A stretch of 64,000 bases of DNA from Sphingomonas glacialis (GTDB lineage Bacteria > Pseudomonadota > Alphaproteobacteria > Sphingomonadales > Sphingomonadaceae). Position numbers and translations under genes: made by a program. Shown one piece after another: positions 1 through 8,277 of this stretch (positions are counted from its first letter, which is position 1; the number at the start of each line of letters is the position of its first letter). Under the pieces are notes generated by a model, which saw only the letters and a list, made by a program, of their open reading frames with translations, searched no databases and was not told the DNA's origin. The DNA is taken from the NCBI RefSeq assembly GCF_014653575.1, contig NZ_BNAQ01000011.1, positions 1 to 64,000 of the forward strand, given 5' to 3'.

Positions 1-380
1 CAGTTGAACACGGCGTAGGAGCGCAGCACGCGCCGCATCTCGTCGGTCGTGTCGCCGGTGACGACGGATTCGACGGTCTTGCTGTAGGATTTGTAGAAGA
101 TCGCGATCTGCGAGCGTTCGCCCTTGCGGACCTGGCCGCCAAGTGCCTGCGCCTGTTTGTACGTCATCCAGGTGCGCGAGTTGTAGCCGGTCCCCTCCGC
201 ACACAGCCACAGCCAGAAGCAATTTATGCCCTTGTAGGGGTCGCCGGTCGCGCGCAGCGGACGGCCGCCAAGGCCGGGGCGCCACGGCTTAACCCAGGGA
301 CGCACCCCGGATTCGAGCTTGTCGATGATGGTGTTGGTGATGATGTCGGCAGGCGAGGGCTTGTCGGTGATCTGTGCCAC
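1..380 (-). CDS. ardC: ArdC-like antirestriction protein, N-terminal part (runs off the window)
   Basis: The first 126 codons can be read on the minus strand from a GTG start, with AGGAGA about six bases upstream; the gene continues past the left edge. The protein begins MAQITDKPSPADIITNTI and contains WVKPWR, YKGINCFWLW and RTWMTYKQAQALGG. This is the pattern of the ArdC N-terminal ssDNA-binding domain (DUF1738 family). ArdC proteins usually add a C-terminal zinc-metallopeptidase-like domain and protect incoming plasmid DNA from host restriction. That second domain is outside the window and cannot be checked. It lies downstream of the parB-like gene on the same strand, separated by a terminator-like hairpin, so it may have its own promoter. 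Confidence 0.85.
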   Translation of the reverse strand, partial: MAQITDKPSPADIITNTIIDKLESGVRPWVKPWRPGLGGRPLRATGDPYKGINCFWLWLCAEGTGYNSRTWMTYKQAQALGGQVRKGERSQIAIFYKSYSKTVESVVTGDTTDEMRRVLRSYAVFN

Positions 381-452
381 GATCGTTCTCCTGATTGAAT
401 TGAGGCAAACCCGCGTGAGCATCCTCCCCTCTGGAAGGGCGGTGCCGGGTCA

Positions 453-490
453 CAAAAAGAGGGGCGACACTTGCGCGAAGTGCCGCCCCC
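453..490 (-). terminator. Rho-independent terminator downstream of the parB-like gene
   Basis: Read on the minus strand, a GC-rich stem (GGGGCG and CACTT pairing with AAGTG and CGCCCC, one internal mismatch, loop GCGCG) is followed by a TCTTTTTG tract. It lies about 30 bases past the parB-like stop codon and would end the minus-strand transcript before ardC. Confidence 0.75.
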
Positions 491-517
491 AGTTGCCTCG
501 AAACGTGCAAGCCGGCG

Positions 518-2581
518 TCAGGCCGCTTGGCTGAAATCCTCCTCTTCCTCGTGATCGATCACTGCGTCGTCACCGGAGTCGAGATCGGTATCCTCGTCCT
601 CGTCCGGATCGATGCCGGTTTCGTCATCGACGAAGCTGGAGCGCAGCGGCGTGCGCGCCGCCTTCTCTTGTCCCTCGAAACGCATCGCGTCGGGCAACCA
701 GGCCGTCGCCTTCTCGCGGATTTCGGCTTCGACGATTCCCTGACCGTTGCACAGCGAGGCACAGGTGCCGGCAAGGTCGCCCTTCTTGGCGTCCTTGTAG
801 CGGCCGCGGAGGATCGGGCCTCCGATTTCCTCGAGCGCGTCGAGCATGACGGTCTTCTTCACCCGGCCGAAGAAGTTCTCGGCCGTCGGACGCCACCAAT
901 TCTCGACCTGAATGTCGAGGAGGCGACCGAGATGGTCGTGGAAGCCGTTGCTCCGATAGCCCTCGGCGACGTTGAGCGTCGGTTCGAGAGTTCGTGCTAT
1001 CGAGTATGCAACCCAAGCGCCCCGGGCCTCGTCGTCGAGCGCCCGGAAGGCGTCGAAGCGCGCGGTCATGGTGGGCAGACCCGCCCAGCTCGTGTCGAGC
1101 CGTTGGCGCTGGTCGTCGATCGTCTGCGACGCCATCGATCCCTCGTCGCGGAAGGCGAAGATCGGGAAGGCCGCGGCGCTCGACTTCAGGGTCGAGTGGT
1201 TCGGGATGTGCGCCTGCTCGAAGACGACATTCTGCGCCATCAGGAAGATAGTCAGGTCGAGTGCTAGTCCCGGGTCGCTGGTAACGTGAGCGGCGAGGAT
1301 CTGGCGGCGCTGCGTCGCCAGTTCATCGATCAGCGTGGCGCTGAGCTTCGGACCCTGCTCGGCGTCGCCGGCATCGCCGTCCCCGGTTGCGCCGCCCGAC
1401 TCCTTGGGCGGGGCGTTCGGATCCACGACCGGCTTTTCGCTGAAGAGGCGCGTGTGGACGCGGGGTTCGCCATCGCCCCCAATATAGATGAACGTCCCGA
1501 TCTGCGCTTTAAGCGCCGGATCGATCTCGTGACGGGCGTCCTCGATCGTCTCCAGTTCGCGCTCGATCGCCTCGATACGCGCGTTCGCCGCCTCGGCTTC
1601 GGCGCTGCCGTCGGGCAGTTCCTGCTCGAGCTGGTCGATCAGCGCGTCGTTTTCGGCCGACAGGACTTCGACACGCACGGTCTCGTCCTCGGTGAGGGCG
1701 CGGGCGGGTGCGTGATACTCGTGAAGCTGGCGCTCGAGGTCGTAGGGGACGTGCGTCGCCGCGATCGGCGTGACGAACGCGAGGCCCTGGTCTCGCGCCA
1801 GTTCGGCCGCTGCGGCTTCGAGCTTCGAGGCGGCAAGCGTCTCGATCAGGTCGACGTCGATCCAGTTCTCATCGCCTTCCGTGGCGAAGAGGTCGCCCTC
1901 GATGCGACCGCCAGCGGCGACATAGGATTCGCGACCGACGAAACGGGCCTTGGCGTCGTTCGCCTTGACCGTGCCGTTGAGAATGGCGCGACGGATGTTG
2001 TCGGGATTGTCGCTATAGTAGGACGTTTTCATCTGGGCGAACACGCGCGTCTGGCGATCGACGTCGGTGGTGACGGCGTAAGCTTGCGCAACGCCGAGCG
2101 TGATCTCGCCGGCTGCGAGCGCCTCGAAGACAGGCGGGGCCAGCTCGGCAAGGCGCACGCGCTGCTCGACGAAGCGGGTGGTCACGCCCTGACGCTTGGC
2201 GACGTCCTCGGCGGTCATGCCCTTCTGGATCAGGAAGTTGAACGCGGTGCATTCGTCGGCCGGATTCATCGGCACGCGCTGGAAATTCTCGGCGAGGCTT
2301 GCCTCGATCGCGTTGTCGTCGTCGCTCAGCACGAGGACCGGCACGGTGTGGTCAGCGGGGAGGTCGCCCTGCTGGATCAGGAGTTGGAGCGCGCGGAGAC
2401 GCCGACCGCCCGCCTTCACGGTGAACGTGCCCGCTTTCTTCAGCGGAGTGACGATCAGGTTCTGCAGCAGCCCTTGCGCTGCGATGTTCGCGGCGAGGGT
2501 GTCGATCCCTGCGTCACGGTTGGCTTTGCGCACATTGTCCTTCGACAGCGTCAGGTTCTTGACCTTCACGGACTGGATCAT
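518..2581 (-). CDS. ParB/RepB/Spo0J-like DNA-binding protein (687 aa)
   Basis: Residues 1 to about 125 form a ParB/Srx-like nuclease fold, with an ENFQRVPMNPADECTAFNFL stretch that resembles the ParB box II region. A KorB/ParB helix-turn-helix follows (MTAEDVAKRQGVTTRFVEQRVRLAEL, about 125-150). The remaining ~500 residues have no domain I recognise, and the tail is very acidic (many Asp and Glu). At 687 aa it is about twice the size of partition ParB proteins, and no parA lies nearby. A role in plasmid DNA handling or gene control is therefore as likely as segregation. The ATG start has GGAG nine bases upstream. It lies downstream of the methyltransferase-helicase gene, with a 125-base leader between them. 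Confidence 0.85.
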   Translation of the reverse strand: MIQSVKVKNLTLSKDNVRKANRDAGIDTLAANIAAQGLLQNLIVTPLKKAGTFTVKAGGRRLRALQLLIQQGDLPADHTVPVLVLSDDDNAIEASLAENFQRVPMNPADECTAFNFLIQKGMTAEDVAKRQGVTTRFVEQRVRLAELAPPVFEALAAGEITLGVAQAYAVTTDVDRQTRVFAQMKTSYYSDNPDNIRRAILNGTVKANDAKARFVGRESYVAAGGRIEGDLFATEGDENWIDVDLIETLAASKLEAAAAELARDQGLAFVTPIAATHVPYDLERQLHEYHAPARALTEDETVRVEVLSAENDALIDQLEQELPDGSAEAEAANARIEAIERELETIEDARHEIDPALKAQIGTFIYIGGDGEPRVHTRLFSEKPVVDPNAPPKESGGATGDGDAGDAEQGPKLSATLIDELATQRRQILAAHVTSDPGLALDLTIFLMAQNVVFEQAHIPNHSTLKSSAAAFPIFAFRDEGSMASQTIDDQRQRLDTSWAGLPTMTARFDAFRALDDEARGAWVAYSIARTLEPTLNVAEGYRSNGFHDHLGRLLDIQVENWWRPTAENFFGRVKKTVMLDALEEIGGPILRGRYKDAKKGDLAGTCASLCNGQGIVEAEIREKATAWLPDAMRFEGQEKAARTPLRSSFVDDETGIDPDEDEDTDLDSGDDAVIDHEEEEDFSQAA

Positions 2582-2651
2582 CGGTCATACTCCATTCGAG
2601 ATCAGCGCGCCGTTGTTCGACGGTCACGCGAGCCTGCTCATCAAGCTCAAA

Positions 2652-2668
2652 AAGCCGAAGGCTCCCTC
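2652..2668. repeat. 17-bp leader repeat, copy 1 (upstream of the parB-like gene)
   Basis: AAGCCGAAGGCTCCCTC occurs here and again at 6972-6988, upstream of the methyltransferase-helicase gene. On the minus strand it contains AGCC-TTC-GGCT, a four-base-pair hairpin. In this copy it is followed by a short T run, so it may act as a weak attenuator or terminator in the leader. Confidence 0.5.
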
Positions 2669-2706
2669 CCCTCCCTTTGATGATCGGGAAGAGAGCCTCG
2701 CTCCGG

Positions 2707-5700
2707 TCAGGCGGTAATGCGGTCGATCACGGTCGCGGCAGTCGCGACGGGAATGAACATCCGCGTCTTGTACTGGATGATTTCGGTGAAGCATCCGGCC
2801 GCCTTCAGCTCGGCCAGTCGCGTGTGCGGCCAGTCGAGCAATTCGAGGCGCTGCTGGCCTGCGACCAGGCTGCGCTTCAGCCGGTACGCACCGAACGCGG
2901 TGATCTCCCCACTGCCCATGACGTGCCTGGCGGTCTCGGCATCCGACACCGTGATGGTCGCGGCGATGCCGAAGGCGTCCGCGAGCTTGGTGACGAGCGG
3001 GGCGGGGACGATGCGGCCGAGGAAGGACTGGCCGTCATCGGTGTTGAGGCGCCAGACCTGGACGTGATCGTCGGGCAAGCGGTCCCAGACCGGCAGGAGC
3101 AGGCCGGTGACGAGGTAGAGCGTGTTGGTGCGGGTCTTGCCCGACATCTCCTCGACCTCGGCCTGCCAGAGCGCGGAAAACTCCGCCTCGCTGGCGTCTT
3201 CCCACATCGTTTCGAGAAGAAGATCCTGGCGCATCCGTTCGGTGCGCGTCGGGCGCACCAGCTCGTAGCGGCGCACGATTTCACCATCGTCATCGGTGAG
3301 CGAGTAGGTGCTGCACCGGATCGCGGCCTTGCCCGACTTGCGGTTGACGATCGGACGAGCGTCGTCGCCGAGGATCCGCATAGCGCGATCGAGCGCGAGC
3401 GGCTTGTAGCGTTCCTCGGTCTCCAAGCGGAGGATCTCGGTCTCGGCGCCGCTGGTCTGGTCGCGGCGGATGACGGTGCGATCGAGGATCGTGATCCGCT
3501 CGGCGTTGATGCTCTCGACGCCAAGATCGAGCGTGCCGGCTTCCTTCGCCGCCTCGATCCGTGCCTCGATCAGCCCGAGATACTCGTCGAAGATCGCGTT
3601 CTGCATGGCGATGCGCAGCGCCAGGATGCGATTGAGCCAGCGCTGGATCGGGGGCATCTCCTCCTTGAGCCCGCCACCTTCGCCCTCCAACTCGAGGCCG
3701 GTCAGCTTTTGGAACTCGTCCAGCGTGGTCGAGCGCAGCTTGCCATTGGCAAGCAGGCGAAACCACTGTTCGAGCGACTCCTTGGCATAGTCGCTTTCGA
3801 GGTTGTCGCGCGGGTCGAACAGGCCCTGACCGCCAGTCTGTCGCTGGCCGCGGGTGAGCGCGCCCAGGCTGTCGAGCCGGCGCGCGATCGTCGAGATGAA
3901 GCGACGTTCGCCGCGGCAGTCGGTCGACACCGGCCGGAACAGCGGTGCGATCGCCTGATGGGTGCGGTGCGTGCGTCCGAGCCCTTGGATGGCGGCGTCA
4001 GCACGCCAGCCCGGCTCGAGGAGGTAGTGATTGCGGCGCGACTGGTTCTCGCACGTCAGGCTCGCATGATAGCTGCGCCCGGTGCCGCCAGCGTCGGAGA
4101 AGATCAGGATTTTCTTGGCACCGCGCATGAAGGCGTCGGTTTCGGCCAAGTTGGTACGGGGCGAGCGGCTTTCGACGCGCTGGCGACCGTGCGCGTCCAT
4201 GATGACGCGACGGCTACGCCCCGTGACCTCGGCGACCGCATCGGTGCCGAAATGCCCGATAATATGGTCGAGCGCGGACCCGACGATGGGTAGTGCACAG
4301 AGCTGCTCGAGGAGGTTGTCGCGCATCTCGAGCGCCTCCTGGCTGAAGACGGGGCGGCCGTCTTCGTCCGACATTGGTTCGGAACGGGTTTTGCCGGTCT
4401 CGTCGACGAAGGTCTTCATCTGCCGCACCGGGAAGGCGGCCGTGAGGTACGACATGAGGAACTCGCGGGGGGAAAGCTCGATGTCGAGATTGGCGCGTTC
4501 TTCGACGGTCAGCGCGGCCAGTGCCCGGTTGAGCATCGCCTCGGACGTCGAGACGAGCTGGATCACCACGCTCTCGCCGCGCGCGAGATCGGCGCGGACC
4601 GCGGGAACGAGTGAGGGCAGCTTCATGCCGATCAGGAGTTGGCAGAAGAAACGCTGCTTGGTGGACTCGAAGATCGACAGCGCGGCCGCCTTGGCGCCGC
4701 TGTTATAGGTGTCGTTCGAGAAGCTGTCCGTCACGCGGGTCGCGTCCAGCGCCGCGCGCAGGTTGCTGTGGATGATCGCCCACGCATCGGCATAGGCGTC
4801 ATAGACCTCGATCTGGTCTGGTGTGAGGTTGTGCTGGAGGATATCGTATTCGACACCGGCGAAGCTCAGCGCGCGCGAGACGTAGAGGCCCTGCATTTTC
4901 AGGTCGCGCGCGATCAGCTCCAGCGCGGCGATACCGCCCCGGCGCAGGGAGTCGACGAAGGTCCGGCGATCGGCGAACGCCGTGCCCGGACCCCACAAGC
5001 CAAGCCGCGTTGCATAGGCAAGATTGTTGACGTCGGATGCACCGGTCGCGGAGACGTAGAGGACGCGGGCGCGCGGGAGGAGGTTCTGGAGACGGACGCC
5101 GGCGATGCCCTGGTCGGAGCCTTGTTTGGTGCCGAAGCTGCCTTCGCCACCTGCGACACCGGCCATCTCGTGCGCCTCGTCGAAAACGATCATGCCGTCA
5201 TAGTCGTCGCCAACCCATTCAAGGATCTGCTGGAGCCGGGTGCCCTTGTCGCCGCGATTGGAGCGCAGCGTCGCATAGGTGAGGAACAGCACGCCCTCGC
5301 CAGCACCGATCGGCGTTCCCAGCTTCCACTGGTTGAGATGCTGGATATCGAGTGCGAGACCGCCAACAGCGGTCCAGTCGCGACGCGCATCTTCGAGCAG
5401 CGTCTCGGTCTTGGAGACCCAGATGTGTTTTCGGCGTCCGCGCAGCCACTGGTCGAGGATGATCGCGGCAACCTGACGGCCCTTGCCGGCCCCGGTGCCG
5501 TCACCGAGGAAGAAGCCGGTCCGGTAGGGACGCCCATCCTCGGACGGTGCGATCGAGAGCCCCTCCTCGACAGGTTTGAACAAGCCGGGGATATCGCGCT
5601 CGAACGCGTCGCCGGCATAGATCAGCGTTTCGAGCTGCGCGTCGGAGAGCGTCTTCGCATCGACGACGGCTTGCGGCAGGGTCGGGACATAGATCGGCCG

Positions 5701-6927
5701 CGGTGCGGTGATCGAGCCCATGGCGATCGATTCCACCAGAGCGGTTGGATGCGCCGATGCGCAGCCGATCGCGATGCGGCTCGGCCGATAGGGCAGGTAC
5801 ACACCGACAGACTCGCCGGTCGGGAGTGGCTCGGCGAACACGGTGTAATCGATCGGCGTCGCGGTCTGCGACCTCGCGGCTTTTGCAGGTGGTGCGTTGA
5901 GGCGCGGTTTGCTGGCGAGGCCGCCAAGCAGCGAGCTGCGCCCTGCAGGGCGCGCGAGCAGCGAGGCGATGCGCGGGACAGGCGCGGATACGGGGGAAGC
6001 GGCCTTTGCCGCGATCGCCGCGAGCGCCTCGGCGAGCGTCGCGCAGCGGATCAGTTCGGCCGGCGTGCCGGTGCCTTTTTCCAACACCATGATCTTCACG
6101 GCCTGGCTGGTGCCGTGCTTGGCATAGGCATTTGCCGGCAGCTCGAAGTGCAACGTGAGGGTGCAACCCTCCGTCGCTTTGGCCCAGGCGCGGCTCGATG
6201 TGTCCACGCGATCGGGCAGGATTGCGGCGCAGCGGCCTCCGGTGCCGAGACGCATCAAGGCGGCGCGAAGATGCCGGAACGCTGCCAGCGGGTCGGCGTG
6301 GCGACCGATGCTGCGCGAGAAGGGAGGATTGATGAGGACGGCCGTTGGCCGGATCGTTGGTTCGAGTAGATCGTGGATCAGCTCGCCGTCGTGCCGCGTG
6401 ACAGCAACGCCCGGGAACGCGGCAGCGAGCATCTCAGCGTGCGCCGGATCGATCTCATTGAGGACCAGGCGGGCACCGACGCGGTGCGCGAAGGCGGCGA
6501 GTAGGCCTGTCCCGGCAGACGGTTCGAGGACCAGATCCGTGGCCGCGATCCTGCCGGCGAGCGCAGCGAGGTAGGCGATCGGGGCCGGGGTCGAGAATTG
6601 CTGAAGCTCGATCTGCTCCTCGCTGCGAACGGTATGCGTCGGCAGGTTGGCGACCAGCTCGGTCAGCGCGGCAAGGCAATCGCCGGGTGTGGACGGCAGG
6701 TCGGCCTTCGCCAGGTGCATGACCTCGGCGAGTTCGAGCATGTCGTAAGCGTCGCGTAGCGACCAACGACCGTCGGCCGAGGATCCGCCATAGGCTTGCT
6801 CCATGACCCACAGCAGCGTGTCGCGCTGGAGCGAACCGTTCCTGGCGATGGTGTCGGCGACCGCCTTGGCGGCCGTGATCGAGGGTTCGGTGAAGTCGAG
6901 TTCGAGAGCTGCGGCTGAGGTTCGCAT
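2707..6927 (-). CDS. Strawberry-notch/DarB-like methyltransferase-helicase (1406 aa)
   Basis: The N-terminal part is an N6-adenine methyltransferase fold: QFSTP at 110-114, SAM loop EPSAGTG at 135-141 and catalytic NPPF at 200-203. A superfamily 2 helicase follows, with a Walker A-like GDGTGAGKG at 475-483 and DEAH at 583-586. The C-terminal half contains the strawberry-notch signature (FSDAGGTGRSYHASL, then IQGLGRTHRTHQ). The same fusion occurs in phage P1 DarB, which protects injected DNA from type I restriction, and in many plasmid proteins. Together with ArdC this suggests a protection module for DNA transfer; that role is inferred. The ATG start lies seven bases after AAGGAAG. The gene is full length with no visible frameshift. 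Confidence 0.85.
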   Translation of the reverse strand: MRTSAAALELDFTEPSITAAKAVADTIARNGSLQRDTLLWVMEQAYGGSSADGRWSLRDAYDMLELAEVMHLAKADLPSTPGDCLAALTELVANLPTHTVRSEEQIELQQFSTPAPIAYLAALAGRIAATDLVLEPSAGTGLLAAFAHRVGARLVLNEIDPAHAEMLAAAFPGVAVTRHDGELIHDLLEPTIRPTAVLINPPFSRSIGRHADPLAAFRHLRAALMRLGTGGRCAAILPDRVDTSSRAWAKATEGCTLTLHFELPANAYAKHGTSQAVKIMVLEKGTGTPAELIRCATLAEALAAIAAKAASPVSAPVPRIASLLARPAGRSSLLGGLASKPRLNAPPAKAARSQTATPIDYTVFAEPLPTGESVGVYLPYRPSRIAIGCASAHPTALVESIAMGSITAPRPIYVPTLPQAVVDAKTLSDAQLETLIYAGDAFERDIPGLFKPVEEGLSIAPSEDGRPYRTGFFLGDGTGAGKGRQVAAIILDQWLRGRRKHIWVSKTETLLEDARRDWTAVGGLALDIQHLNQWKLGTPIGAGEGVLFLTYATLRSNRGDKGTRLQQILEWVGDDYDGMIVFDEAHEMAGVAGGEGSFGTKQGSDQGIAGVRLQNLLPRARVLYVSATGASDVNNLAYATRLGLWGPGTAFADRRTFVDSLRRGGIAALELIARDLKMQGLYVSRALSFAGVEYDILQHNLTPDQIEVYDAYADAWAIIHSNLRAALDATRVTDSFSNDTYNSGAKAAALSIFESTKQRFFCQLLIGMKLPSLVPAVRADLARGESVVIQLVSTSEAMLNRALAALTVEERANLDIELSPREFLMSYLTAAFPVRQMKTFVDETGKTRSEPMSDEDGRPVFSQEALEMRDNLLEQLCALPIVGSALDHIIGHFGTDAVAEVTGRSRRVIMDAHGRQRVESRSPRTNLAETDAFMRGAKKILIFSDAGGTGRSYHASLTCENQSRRNHYLLEPGWRADAAIQGLGRTHRTHQAIAPLFRPVSTDCRGERRFISTIARRLDSLGALTRGQRQTGGQGLFDPRDNLESDYAKESLEQWFRLLANGKLRSTTLDEFQKLTGLELEGEGGGLKEEMPPIQRWLNRILALRIAMQNAIFDEYLGLIEARIEAAKEAGTLDLGVESINAERITILDRTVIRRDQTSGAETEILRLETEERYKPLALDRAMRILGDDARPIVNRKSGKAAIRCSTYSLTDDDGEIVRRYELVRPTRTERMRQDLLLETMWEDASEAEFSALWQAEVEEMSGKTRTNTLYLVTGLLLPVWDRLPDDHVQVWRLNTDDGQSFLGRIVPAPLVTKLADAFGIAATITVSDAETARHVMGSGEITAFGAYRLKRSLVAGQQRLELLDWPHTRLAELKAAGCFTEIIQYKTRMFIPVATAATVIDRITA

Positions 6928-6971
6928 CGAGGGCTTCCTTCTTGTCGCCCGGTGCTCATCACCGGATCAAC

Positions 6972-6988
6972 AAGCCGAAGGCTCCCTC
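6972..6988. repeat. 17-bp leader repeat, copy 2 (upstream of the methyltransferase-helicase gene)
   Basis: This is an exact second copy of the 17-bp element at 2652-2668. It lies about 45 bases upstream of the large methyltransferase-helicase ORF, in the same orientation. The shared leader element hints at common control of the two genes. Confidence 0.5.
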
Positions 6989-7104
6989 TCCTCTGAACGC
7001 GTTGTGCCCGACGAAACTTCGCTACCGCGAAGCCATCGTCCAAAGCTGGTCGGGACACGTCTGCCGCAGCTAGTCGCGCAGGCCGTCAGGCCTATGGATC
7101 GATA

Positions 7105-8007
7105 TCAGGCGGCCAACGCGGCTCGACTTCCTGTCAAACGATCCTTGGGCTTCATCACAACAACCGTCTCGGGCTTCCCGACCCGTCGGCCTAGTTTATC
7201 CCGCGCAGGGACTTCCGGAACAACTTCCCGCACTTCGATTGAGTAGCTCGGCATTTTATTCTCGGCTGCGATCTTCTTCAGCTGACTTTTCAACGTGCGG
7301 AGCGGCGACGTTGAGCCGATCTTCGCACCCAGCATTTCCAGAGGCATTTCATATTCTTCATCACGACAATAGCAGTGCGCCAATTCATAAAGGCGTCGTT
7401 CAATCGAGCCGAGACGAAAATAGTCGTTGTGGTAGTCATAGATACGGCTGTCACGAGAGACCGCGCGGACGAGCCAGTCACAGAGCTGGACGCGGACCGG
7501 CATGAGTTGATCGACGCCGCTCGCCGTTTCGCGAGTGGTCGCCTGCGCTTCCGCGAACCAGGAGAAGAAGCCCTTCGTCCCGACGGTTCCAGTTTTGATG
7601 TTCGTCCGGATCTGCGTGCCCTGCAAACGACCGAGCGCTTCGATGAAGCGATCGTAATCACGCTTTGATGGGCGTCCAACGCCGGTCGCCCGGAAGAAGT
7701 CGTGTGCATTGAAGGTGAAGACGTTCTGTACTTCACCCCCGGTCCGACCAATATGCTGCACCATTAGCGACAGGACGTAGATCAGGACCTCTTTATCCCA
7801 CATCGTCGCGATACCGCTCGAACTGGGCTTGATCTCGATTTTGACGCCGTCCATCTCGTAGGTCATCGCCTCCATCTGAGGCCGCTTCGCTAACGAGAAG
7901 AGTGGAAAGTCCATGATACTCTGCTCGCCACGGACTTTGCCGTGCAGCGGGCTGTCGAGATAGTCGAACAGCTTACCCTGGGTGAGAGCGACTTCTCGCG
8001 AATCCAT
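7105..8007 (-). CDS. repA: RPA-family plasmid replication initiator (RepA)
   Basis: About 300 residues. Features typical of the RPA-type initiator family (PF10134-like) include FPLFSLAKRP near the N-terminus, MWDKEVLIYVLSLM, FNAHDFFRATGVGRPSKRDYDRF, and SIERRLYELAHCYCRDEEYEMPLEML in the second winged helix. These proteins bind iterons and open the plasmid origin. I chose the ATG at 8005-8007 because GGGAG lies eight bases upstream; a GTG eight codons earlier is the alternative. The upstream region holds two copies, in opposite orientations, of the 16-bp sequence that is repeated five times at 9896-10040, which fits autoregulation by RepA. The C-terminus ends in a basic tail. Confidence 0.88.
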   Translation of the reverse strand: MDSREVALTQGKLFDYLDSPLHGKVRGEQSIMDFPLFSLAKRPQMEAMTYEMDGVKIEIKPSSSGIATMWDKEVLIYVLSLMVQHIGRTGGEVQNVFTFNAHDFFRATGVGRPSKRDYDRFIEALGRLQGTQIRTNIKTGTVGTKGFFSWFAEAQATTRETASGVDQLMPVRVQLCDWLVRAVSRDSRIYDYHNDYFRLGSIERRLYELAHCYCRDEEYEMPLEMLGAKIGSTSPLRTLKSQLKKIAAENKMPSYSIEVREVVPEVPARDKLGRRVGKPETVVVMKPKDRLTGSRAALAA

Positions 8008-8087
8008 CGTCGGGGCTCCCACCAGCTTCACTTAGCAAAGCCGCTTATAGCGGATCGGCCGCAAACCTGCAGTCGGATAAGCGACCG

Positions 8088-8103
8088 CGTTATCGATAGC
8101 ACG
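8088..8103 (-). repeat. Iteron copy upstream of repA, inverted orientation
   Basis: The plus strand reads CGTTATCGATAGCACG, the exact reverse complement of the CGTGCTATCGATAACG iterons at 9961 and 9993. It lies 80 bases upstream of the chosen repA start and is a likely operator for RepA autoregulation. Confidence 0.8.
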
Positions 8104-8115
8104 AGGATTTGGAGC

Positions 8116-8132
8116 GATTTAGCCGGTAAATC
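8116..8132. promoter_or_regulatory. Inverted repeat between the two repA-proximal iterons
   Basis: GATTTA-GCCGG-TAAATC is a six-base dyad sitting between the two opposite iteron copies in the repA-repC intergenic space. It is likely within or next to the repA promoter. The function is inferred from position only. Confidence 0.4.
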
Positions 8133-8186
8133 GGGGTGTGTTTCACATTTCGGTAGGTGCGGGCCACCGCAAACTCGGTCGGGACT

Positions 8187-8202
8187 CGTGCTATCGGTAA
8201 CG
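8187..8202 (+). repeat. Iteron copy between repC and repA, direct orientation
   Basis: CGTGCTATCGGTAACG is identical to the iterons at 9896 and 9928. With the reversed copy at 8088-8103 it forms an inverted pair upstream of repA. Confidence 0.8.
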
Positions 8203-8253
8203 CCGTGAAAGCCGTTCGAAGACCAGGTGTGCAGTACGAGGTCCAGGCCTTTG

Positions 8254-8277
8254 AAAAGATGACGAGATCCCGTCATC
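8254..8277 (-). terminator. Terminator overlapping the repC stop codon
   Basis: On the minus strand, GATGACG-GGATCT-CGTCATC forms a seven-base-pair hairpin followed by TTTTC. The repC stop codon lies inside the first arm. It would separate repC transcription from repA downstream. Confidence 0.65.

Noticed and set aside
527..2680. Long plus-strand open frames opposite the parB-like gene (527-1267, 1286-2680)
   Set aside because: They are antisense shadows of a GC-rich coding region. Their translations are low-complexity and rich in Arg, Ala and Gly with no domain.
2677..6369. Long plus-strand open frames opposite the methyltransferase-helicase gene
   Set aside because: The real gene on the other strand has clear catalytic motifs; the opposite frames have none.
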